Shown: positions 57,134 to 64,000 of the stretch, piece after piece | How the letters are laid out: each line of letters opens with the position of its first letter | Position numbering within the stretch: the stretch's first letter is position 1 | Origin: Cycas panzhihuaensis | Lineage: Eukaryota; Cycadophyta | Length of the DNA: 64,000 bases | Direction of reading: 5' to 3' | Assembly (NCBI GenBank): GCA_023213395.1 | Contig: CM041465.1 | Location: forward strand, 161,083,741 to 161,147,740 | Notes under the pieces: generated by a model | Databases searched by the model: none | The model's input: the letters and a program-made list of their open reading frames with translations, nothing else | Told to the model about the DNA's origin: nothing | Translations under genes and position numbers: made by a program

Positions 57134-58348
57134 AGTATATGTCATGTATATATCAAAATATCATGTTTAAGTTAGAGAAATAACTGCTGCAAGTAACCTC
57201 AACTCTCCTCAAGAAACCACACATATCAAGCAAGAAAGATGGAAGGGAAGCCTCAAGATGGCAAACCCTCCGCTAGGTTCTCCACACAACCTTTAAGCAC
57301 AGCAAGATGGGGACAAATAGCAACTTATGACAGTCAATGAACACAAGAATATGTGTAGGAAGGTGTTAGGGAGGCAATAAGGCAACAAAGTTGCTATGGG
57401 CAACGATCTGTCACACAAACCCTACCTAAGACTTCTAAAGGGTGCCAAGCAACATTGGCGACACTATGGAGGTCTAAAATGAAGGCATGTAGGCCTGGAA
57501 TCAGTGCAGTAAGGGCTACACACGCTGATAATCCAGCGCAGGCCTAAGCTTCACCTTCTCCTAATTATCCCAAGAGAAGCATGGGAGCAGGAGAAGAAAG
57601 GTGGGAAGGGGGTTGCCCTTGGGGAGTAGGCTTAAGTTGGGACAGATCCTGCCTTACTCCCTTCGCCCAACCTTTATGGATCTTCTCTCGTTGCTTTCTT
57701 TAGGAAAACTAGCGGAGAAAAGGTGAAGACCTGAAGATACAAGGCTAAACTTAATGGAAACAATGTTCACTACAGCCAGGCAGGAAGAAAACAAGCAAAC
57801 ACACTTGAATATGAGAGTAATATGGAAATAATACTCACAAAAAACTGAAAATAGGGCCTAAAGTACCTACTAGGCTGAGTCTAGGGCAGGTTTTCCGCTG
57901 CAACCAGCGAAGAAGGGGAGTTCCTACAAGGTTTTGCAGGAGGTATCCCTAAGGACGACCGTAGGAGAGACTTGTTGGGGCGTATTAGAAGAGAACCATA
58001 CCAAACTTGCTTGAGAATGCCTGGAGAGGAGCTTCCTACCACGAAGAAGAGCCGTTGCAAGCAGATCCTGGACTGGAGCTGTAGGAAATGCAGGCCTGCA
58101 GATGCACCTGTAGAAGGAAGAAAGAAAGCGCAGAAACTGCAGCAGGAGATAGTTGAGTTGGAGAGCAAAAAAGATCCAAGAGTGGTAAAATGATGATGGT
58201 TTTAGAATTTATACCCATCCCAACCCTAAACAAGCGAATAGGGCACAAATAGGGCTGAGCTGGATGCGAGGCCACATGGCAATTCTGCAGAAAAAGCGAG
58301 AATTGCCACTGCAATTTTTTTAACAATAACTGACAACGATTCGCTCTG

Positions 58349-58374
58349 GTAAACTTCGCGATCGCTAAGTTTAC
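58349..58374. promoter_or_regulatory. Palindrome in Gypsy-F LTR
   Basis: Arms GTAAACTT and AAGTTTAC with centre GCGATCGC. It is about 515 bp from the LTR start, close to the 548 bp in Gypsy-1. Confidence 0.6.
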
Positions 58375-58888
58375 AATGCGAGTCTTGATCGTAAAGCCAG
58401 AATGGCAATAATCTGGGTTCCAAGAGCCTTAGAAGGTGATGTGGCAGGCTTGGGAGTGCTAGCCCCCCTATCCAGGTGGCTAGGACAATCCAAAAGGCAT
58501 ATGAACAAGGCCAAAAGGTAGTATCAAGGGCTAAAGGTGCCAGAGATGAGGTGATAAGGACACGGGGGCAAGGGATGAATGGGTCATACAAATAAAATGA
58601 GGTTTGAGGTGATGTAGAGGTAGCGCGAAGAATCATAGAGTGCCATGAGGGATACCTACCTTGCAGAAAAGTTGGTCCTACTGGGGTCGTCATAGGCTCA
58701 CAATACGACAAGTAGCATGATCAAGCTAAATGGATGCAAGATGACCATACAAATGAAGCAATCAACCATGCAATGAGGCAATACTTCTGTCAACATTTCT
58801 AAAGAAATCGTAAAAGTGAAAAGGAAGAAGTATACATGTGCTTACCTAAGTCGACCTGTCCGTATCTATTCCCGGTAGCTGGGAAACA

Positions 58889-59213
58889 CTGCCCCCTTGG
58901 CAGCAGAGCCTCGTTGCTTGGAAGCATGGTGCAATGGCGAATGCTGGCAACAAAACTGTCAGTAGTACATGTGTATGTATATATATAAAACATGATCATA
59001 ACATGAGTCAAGGGTACTAGCAAATGTCATGGCGGAACACGTAGATATGAGGACAGAGGTGGAGACAACATAGGGGCTATCTATGTGCCACCTGAGAATT
59101 GACTGGAAGTTAATAAGGATGAGGGGGCTGCCCCCATCTTAAAAATGCAAGGAGAAGTGCATGATGAGGTCAAGTAAAAAAGTAAACCTAGTAGTCACCA
59201 TAGGTTAACCTCA
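58889..59213 (-). other. Gypsy-F 3' UTR and polypurine tract
   Basis: The minus strand has CTGCCAAGGGGGCAG next to the LTR (58889-58903), matching the Gypsy-1 tract. The remainder has no gene. Confidence 0.7.
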
Positions 59214-59801
59214 TTAGCGGCTGGCTTTCAGAGGTGCGAACGAATCACAAAGTGAAACTGCATGATGGGCCGAGACTTGGGTGGCAGAGCGACCAGACAA
59301 GTCTAAGGGGCGGTCAGCAAGAAGAGGAAGGCGACGCTCAAGGATGAGGCAAACAAGGCTGTCCGCCTCAACATTGAGGGCCCGAGGGATATGTCGGATG
59401 TCGACAGACTGGAAATTAGCTAGCAAGGATCTAGCGGTCGAAGGGGCTCTCAAGTGAGGGCATCGCACCTAGTAAACCTAGGTGAGATGGGACATCACCA
59501 CCTAGGAGTCGCAAAGAAGAACGATAGATCCATAATAGAAATAGAGTGCATCAGTGAGTGCTTCGACAACGGCCGTGTACTCGGCTTCATTATTAGTGGA
59601 CTTGGGGAGGAAGATTCCAGAACGTAGAAAATCATGTCTGGAAGGGCCGTGAAGAATCCATGCAGCAGTAGAAGGTCCAAGATTACCGTAGCTTCCGTCG
59701 TCGGTAAAGATGAAGAGAGTCATGGATGAGTAGAGAAATGTCTTGATAGAAAATGTGCAGAATAATGTAGGAGTCGAGGCAAAAATAGGATCGTATGGCA
59801 A
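59214..59801 (-). pseudogene. Gypsy-F second RNase H (aRNH)
   Basis: All four catalytic acids are visible on the minus strand: TDDGSYGNLGPS (Asp), KSTNNEAEYTAVVEAL (Glu), IVLLCDS (Asp) and NVEADSLVCLILERRLPLL (Asp). The glycine turn is changed from GGSRGNPGP to DGSYGNLGP. One frame of about 195 codons with stops near 59490 (after CDS). The sequence around AEADS is better kept than in Gypsy-1, whose last Asp is lost. It would give the element an extra RNA/DNA hybrid nuclease. Confidence 0.83.
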
Positions 59802-60261
59802 GCAATAAATTACCGTAAAGGGTAGGAGGACCTAGCAATGAGGCTACCCAAGGATAGGAGCAGGCTACCTGACCACTAGCTGAGAGCAGGTGGCAAAAGG
59901 GCACCCTGGGATGCCAAAGGTTGTTTAAGAAAGAAAAGAATGACTCCAAACGGAGGGTGCATTCCTTTTGGAGACTCCAGGGACAGGAACAGGCTATAAA
60001 AATGAGTCCAGGATGGTGGAAGGAGCCAAATGAGTATAAACTCAAGCATGCACGGGAGCAGCATGCAAAATGAGATGAAAGGGCCTTGCAAAAAAATATA
60101 TCGATGAAGCACCATAAATGCATCCGAAGGAGTGAGAAAGATGAAGGCTACGGGAGCACAACAAGAGATAGGGCCAGAAGGAAATGATGATTGGGGATGA
60201 AAAATGATCCAAAGGGCTGTCACAAAAGTGAAAACAGAGACTGTACCCGTTGTGGCCCCCG
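59802..60261 (-). other. Gypsy-F leader before the second RNase H
   Basis: Damaged frames share words with Gypsy-1 35169-35698 (FPYIGGG, LYSFGSFHHPG). No known domain. Confidence 0.5.
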
Positions 60262-60272
60262 CCTATATAAGG
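60262..60272 (+). promoter_or_regulatory. Antisense TATA box of Gypsy-F
   Basis: GCCTATATAAGGAAAA lies 159 bp before the ATG of the antisense gene. The following block (ATTCATTT, TAGAGCCCTTTCC, GGCACGCAGA, AAGATGGT) is shared with Gypsy-1. Confidence 0.62.
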
Positions 60273-60430
60273 AAAATCGATGAAAACGGGATTCATTTCC
60301 ATGGGCTCTCGAACAAATCTAGAGCCCTTTCCTTACACAGTGGAGCACCACCCAATTTCGAAGGCACGCAGATAGAGATCCGACCGTCAGATCAGAGCTG
60401 AGAGATAACCACTGGGACCGCAGAGACAAG

Positions 60431-60454
60431 ATGGTGAGCGCTCGGCCAGACCTA
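60431..60454 (+). pseudogene. Gypsy-F antisense PMD gene, exon 1
   Basis: MVSARPDL, followed directly by the strong donor GTGAGT (60455-60460). Joining it to exon 2 at 60928 keeps the frame (phase 0). The same short exon is in Gypsy-1 (MVVARPNL). Chosen as the start because the ATG and its distance to the TATA box agree in both copies. Confidence 0.55.
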
Positions 60455-60927
60455 GTGAGTGGATCTCTAAAATCTCAACCCATCTCGTAGTTTGAAGTTT
60501 GTAGCTCTTTGTAGTTTTAGCCCCATATAGGTGGAAAAACGGGTCTCGGGGAGTCCAAATTGGACCCAAAGAGAGGCAAGACCTGGGCATTAGGTAGCCC
60601 AAGTCCCAGTGGGCCCGGCTGTGGCCCATGAAGAATTTTTTTTTTTGGTTTTTTAGGAAAAAAACCCCCTCTTTTGGGGGGGTGACACTCACACTACGGC
60701 AAAGATCGCAGTACCATGATCTTTACCGCGAGGCCCTAATCGCTGCGGGACCCAGGCCAAACTCTGCGGTACTGTGAAGTTTGGTGCAGTGTGAAGGCAG
60801 ACTAGCTAAGAAAAGATGATGAAGGCCTGAGGGTCCCCAAATCTCGACTGACCAGGGCCGAGAGACAATTTAGAGGATGAGGGATAAGGGCATATCAGAG
60901 TCTGATGTGTTTTATGGCATTTTGCAG
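60455..60927 (+). other. Putative intron 1 of Gypsy-F antisense gene, with two palindromes
   Basis: 473 bp from GTGAGTGG to TTTTGCAG. Two palindromes lie inside: 60698-60727 (arms GGCAAAGATC / GATCTTTACC around GTAC) and 60757-60784 (arms CCAAACT / AGTTTGG, centre GGTACT). Confidence 0.58.
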
Positions 60928-62121
60928 GTCGTGATTGCGGTGGAGAACTGTGAAAACATAGGTATGTCTATGCTTAGTTTCATCGAGATGATGTCGAGAG
61001 AGGACAGGGAGATACTACTGAGATGTGGCCTACTGAAGGTCATGAGGACTCCCTAGTACACATCGGATCAACAGTTACTAGTTGACATAGTGTCCCACTG
61101 GGACAGGCAGAGACATGTTTTCCACTTACCCCAAGTGGAAGACGTATCAGTGACACCGGGGGATGTCGGGAAGATACTGGGAGTATCGACGACAGGGAGG
61201 CTAATGATGCTAGGAGTGCTACCCAACAATGAAGCCGCACATAGGGAGGCTGCCACATTCTTCATAGGCTCAGACAGGCGGGAGAAGCAAGGGATTCCTC
61301 TCTAGAGTATGGTGATGTCGGGGGTTCCTCGGGTGAAGAAGTTGATTACACTGTGCATTCTGTTCTGAATATCCCAAAAACAGAACTATAAGGATATACT
61401 GGGTGGATGGATGGATGTGGTATGCCGGTGCGAGGTGGGAGAGAGGATAGACTGGGCTACCCTTATAGTGACGAACCTCGTCGTGCAGTTGGATGCTATT
61501 TGGGTAGCGGGGAGAGGTGGACTATCATACAGTATGTTACTACATTGTTGGTTCTTCGACCACTTTGGAGCAGTGGCACCAATAGGGGGATCATACCCTA
61601 TCTCAGAGTGGGCCCCAACGGTACATAGGTGGCAGACTAGGTTCAGAGGGACCGAGGACCAGGCTCATATCTGTCGCTCAGTGGAAGCTACATCGCTAGA
61701 CCTCCTCACTATGACAGATTATATAGAAGATCCGTAAAGAGTGATGATGAGGTAGGCGGGGTAGGAGTGCCCCCATGAGATGATGAGGGTGGCGATGGAG
61801 ATGATGGGTCTGGCCCATCATGAGTTGCAGGAGTGGCAAGTCCATTAGGGACCACACAGAGGGAGACAGGACCATCTGTGACTGTAGGTGGAAAGGTAGG
61901 CCCGTTAGGAGCTGCGGAGGAGAGCAAGGGTCCGGTGACACGGGCCCACAGGCTACAGATCGTCAGGAGATTCGGAGAGGCAGTTGCACCAATTGAGGAG
62001 AGGAGGGACGCCCCAGTTGCTGAGGCGGTGGATGAGGACATACCCATGGAGGAGGAGGTACCCACAACTGGTGGAGTACCCGAGGCAGTTGCCCAAGGAG
62101 AGGAGCTGGCAGCCACACCAG
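60928..62121 (+). pseudogene. Gypsy-F antisense PMD gene, exon 2
   Basis: The PMD-like domain runs from SMLSFIEMMSREDREILLRC, GLLKVMRTP through LLVDIVSHWDRQRHVFHLPQ, VEDVSVTPGDVGKILGV, NNEAAHREAATFFIGSDRRE to EVGERIDWATLIVTNLVVQL, GGLSYSMLLHCWFFDHFG and PISEWAPTVHRWQTRFRGTE. This fits PMD proteins, including the GLL start, the FHLP motif and the late W-rich part. An acidic Pro/Gly-rich tail follows (EERRDAPVAEAVDEDIPMEE). It is damaged by three stops (near 61052, 61303, 61365) and one frameshift near 61735. PMD proteins are known from MAIN/MAIL genes acting in gene silencing and from transposons; its role here is unknown. Confidence 0.78.
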
Positions 62122-62232
62122 GTGAGACATAACCTTCTCCTGTCATCACTTGATTGCCAGATATACATATATGGTTTGATTTTGATTTGATATGCATATA
62201 GACATGTACTAATACATGATGTTGGATTGTAG
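62122..62232 (+). other. Putative intron 2 of Gypsy-F antisense gene
   Basis: 111 bp, CAG|GTGAGACAT to TTGTAG|GTACAATAG. Unspliced, the frame ends four codons into the intron (TAA). Spliced, a Gly codon is completed and the frame enters exon 3. The counterpart in Gypsy-1 is 19164-19292. Confidence 0.68.
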
Positions 62233-62837
62233 GTACAATAGATATCTAGAGACTGGTGGAAGTGGTAGTCTAAGAGATATTCCCTTGGGCCTACGTAGAG
62301 GGGCAGCCCCCCATCCAGGTAGGTGATGAGCCCAGATCAGTAGGCAACCACACAGCAGCCTTTGCCCCATTGATAAGGGTGAGAGACATATGGATAGCAA
62401 AGTCCCAAGAGCATGAGACACGTACGGGATGACTACAGGCAGAGTTGGATACGACCTGAACTTAGAGAGATGCACTTCAGAGTCAGGTACAGGTGCTGGA
62501 GGCTCAAGGAGGAGCTAGAGGGGACATGGGAAGTCATATCTGGCTAACAGTGATGGAGGATCGTCTCAGGGGGATGGAGGAGAGGCTTCACCTTATGGAG
62601 ATGGAGCGGGATCGTATCCAAGCTCGATATGAATGACTAGTAGACGAGGTGGCATCAAGGTCGACACAGAGTAGGACACAGACCGACATGATGGCGACGA
62701 CCCCGAGGAGGCCACGGGATGAGGAGAGCAAGGTTGGAGGCTCGCGGAGACTGAGGAGGAGTCTCGAAGAGATGTGGTCCCCAGGAGAGGGATCACATCG
62801 ACCAAGAGATGATGCCTTAGGGGTAGAGCAGCAGTAG
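62233..62837 (+). pseudogene. Gypsy-F antisense PMD gene, exon 3
   Basis: After the junction the reading is long and protein-like: VRDIWIAKSQEHETRTG, SQVQVLEAQGGARGDMGSHI, MEDRLRGMEERLHLMEMERD, ATTPRRPRDEESKVGGSRRL, EEMWSPGEGSHRPRDDALGV, ending TAG at 62835-62837. The Met/Glu/Arg/Leu-rich middle suggests a coiled coil, and the Arg-rich end could bind nucleic acid. Six stops disrupt it. The whole three-exon protein would be about 600 residues. The minus-strand ORF 62593-62868 is a shadow. Confidence 0.68.
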
Positions 62838-63560
62838 AGTAGTGTATATAAGTTTTTGTTTTAGACATGGGAAAGCACGGACCTCTAGGGAATCACCATA
62901 TGTAGTCACACGATTGTACCCTCCCTGCAAGGACACCGGCTTCCCACGAATGATGTACCATGCCATTTGTATCATATGACACATGATTATTTTTGATACA
63001 TAGATGGGGTGATTGATACCCCATTTGGTATATGATGATGTGTATCATAATGTGTGATAGATGATATGTATATTTTTTGTTTACACGTTTATGTATGTGT
63101 ATGAGGGTACACGGATGCATAAGGATATGTATAATTGCACTTTGAGTTGATTATTATATGATTTTTGTGTTATGATATTTGTTTAAGTTATGTGCATTTC
63201 CTTTCATGCGAGACCATGTTCCTAATAGGAGCACACACGATCACCATGTATAAAGGCGATAGGCATATGTGGGACTAGGAAACAAGGCAACACGCATGCC
63301 CAAATGGGAGCATAACATGATATACAAAGGAAATGCCAAAAGGACGGGAGTGACGATACTCCAAAATGTCATCCTAATTGGGGGATGCCCAAATAGGAAG
63401 ACAAGGTCCCAAGGAAATGGGAACAAGGGTTCCATGGGAGGAACCAAAGAGAGACAAGAAGGTCACCCTAAGCCACCATTCCGCCTATAGCTAGGAGGAA
63501 TGGGAACAAGCTTAAGATGGTAGTTTAGGCTCGTTTCAGAGCGTGAATGAGGTGATGATG
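62838..63560 (-). other. Gypsy-F post-integrase spacer
   Basis: It is homologous to 17771-18509 of Gypsy-1, including the GTCTTCCTA/GGACCTTG words downstream of integrase. It lies between the converging ends of the sense pol and the antisense gene. No coding frame supported. Confidence 0.6.
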
Positions 63561-63563
63561 AAG

Positions 63564-63998
63564 TCATGTGTAGAATTTCTTGAGGAATTTCCTATTAACA
63601 GCTTTCTCAAATTCAAGGCCTTCCAAGGTGGCAATCCTATAGGTACCATTATCGAGGTTCTCGAGAACGACAAAGGGGCCAACCCATTTGGGTCTGAATT
63701 TAGTCAAGCGGTCATGGAGATACTCCAATTTGAGGACATGGTTCCCAGTATACAAAGGACGAAAATGAAGATGTTTGTCATAGGTCCTTTGCAAGCAGGT
63801 CTTAGGTGCGAGGTTAGCCTGGTAGGCGGCTAAACATCTCTCAACTAAGGCCTCAAGGTCTAAGAGGGGAGCCTGACAAATCAACTCCTCATCGATGAGA
63901 CCTCGAAGGGAAACTCGTAGAGAGGGAATCTCAACTAGGTTAGACGTGGAGCCCGCTAAGTACTCAAGTAAAGCCTTATCATCCTCGAAGTCATCCAC
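63564..63998 (-). CDS. Gypsy-F PR-RT spacer fused to integrase C-terminus
   Basis: An open frame of 144 codons: MDDFEDDKALLEYLAGSTSN, then directly VEIPSLRVSLRGLIDEELIC, LDLEALVERCLAAYQANLAP, YDKHLHFRPLYTGNHVLKLE, WVGPFVVLENLDNGTYRIAT, KAVNRKFLKKFYT-stop. In Gypsy-1 the first word is at about 14720 and the second at about 17340, 2.6 kb apart. RT, RNase H and the integrase zinc and catalytic domains are therefore deleted in frame (junction near 63936-63945). The frame continues past the right window edge. The C-terminal integrase fold is intact and free of stops. Confidence 0.82.
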   Translation of the reverse strand: MDDFEDDKALLEYLAGSTSNLVEIPSLRVSLRGLIDEELICQAPLLDLEALVERCLAAYQANLAPKTCLQRTYDKHLHFRPLYTGNHVLKLEYLHDRLTKFRPKWVGPFVVLENLDNGTYRIATLEGLEFEKAVNRKFLKKFYT

Positions 63999-64000
63999 CC

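Larger units (their letters stand above)
56157..58888 (-). repeat. Gypsy-F 3' LTR
   Basis: About 2.7 kb. On the minus strand it starts TGTTTCCCAGCTACCGGG (58888), as in Gypsy-1. Homology continues to about 56170 (the GTCCC.AACT and GGCGTCCTGCGTGGTG words). It contains a (TA)n tract (57078-57130) and a palindrome (58349-58374). The plus-strand ORFs 56868-57170 and 57972-58193 and the minus ORFs 57881-58711 are LTR sequence. Confidence 0.82.
56157..64000 (-). mobile_element. Gypsy-F, second Tat-lineage element, RT and integrase core deleted
   Basis: It has the same layout as Gypsy-1, reversed: integrase C-terminus at the right edge, antisense PMD gene (plus strand), second RNase H, polypurine tract, 3' LTR. 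The left end is taken at TGTTGGAGG (56157), where similarity to the Gypsy-1 LTR stops. The 5' half lies beyond the window. The frame at 63564-63998 joins the PR-RT spacer to the integrase end, so RT, RNase H and integrase core are absent. Confidence 0.85.

Noticed and set aside
56868-57183. ORFs with long YIYIYI stretch
   Set aside because: They come from the (TA)n tract in the Gypsy-F LTR, read in two frames.
59214-59801. RNase H-like frame as a host RNase H gene
   Set aside because: The same domain is at the same place in Gypsy-1, between integrase and the 3' LTR, so it belongs to the element.

Overview
The window looks like repeat-dense nuclear DNA of a seed plant; a large, gymnosperm-like genome is my guess, not something the sequence proves. 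I see no intact host gene, rRNA, tRNA or CRISPR array. Almost every base belongs to LTR retrotransposons of the Copia (Ty1) and Gypsy (Ty3) groups, inserted into one another and decayed by stop codons and deletions.

The left 48.7 kb is a nest that can be unpicked from 5-bp target-site duplications (TSDs). Copia D is the outermost host; only the end of its RNase H and its LTR remain. Copia A (110-47974, +) sits inside D (TSD CATAG). A large Tat-type Gypsy, here Gypsy-1 (6723-46981, +), sits in the RNase H region of A (CACCC/CACCT). Gypsy-1 was hit three times: by G, a Copia deletion derivative (10777-12060, AATAT); by Gypsy-E (19858-33840, GCTAC); and by Copia C in its 3' LTR (39715-46863, TGGAT/CGGAT). 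Gypsy-E in turn carries Copia B (24053-31625, minus, CCTTT), giving five levels: D > A > Gypsy-1 > E > B. A, B and C are one Copia family with LTRs of 297-298 bp, a tRNA-iMet primer site and gag-PR-IN-RT-RNH order.

Downstream lie a non-coding LTR element sharing D-type LTRs (48084-51528), an AT-rich stretch (51529-54200) with little content, a possible small secreted-peptide ORF (54312-54467), a DUF4283/zinc-knuckle relic, and from 56157 to the window end a second Tat-type element, Gypsy-F, on the minus strand. F has an in-frame deletion that removes reverse transcriptase, RNase H and most of integrase.

The most interesting system is in the 3' half of the two Tat elements. After integrase each carries a second RNase H (sense strand) and, on the opposite strand, a three-exon gene related to the plant mobile domain (PMD) family. 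Gypsy-1 and F are far apart and in opposite orientation, yet both keep an antisense TATA box, about 160 bp of leader before a tiny first exon, corresponding introns, the PMD-like exon and a coiled-coil-like last exon. A near-perfect palindrome with AAACTT/AAGTTT arms occurs both in the LTRs and in the first intron of the antisense gene. This suggests the element encodes and regulates its own antisense transcription unit.
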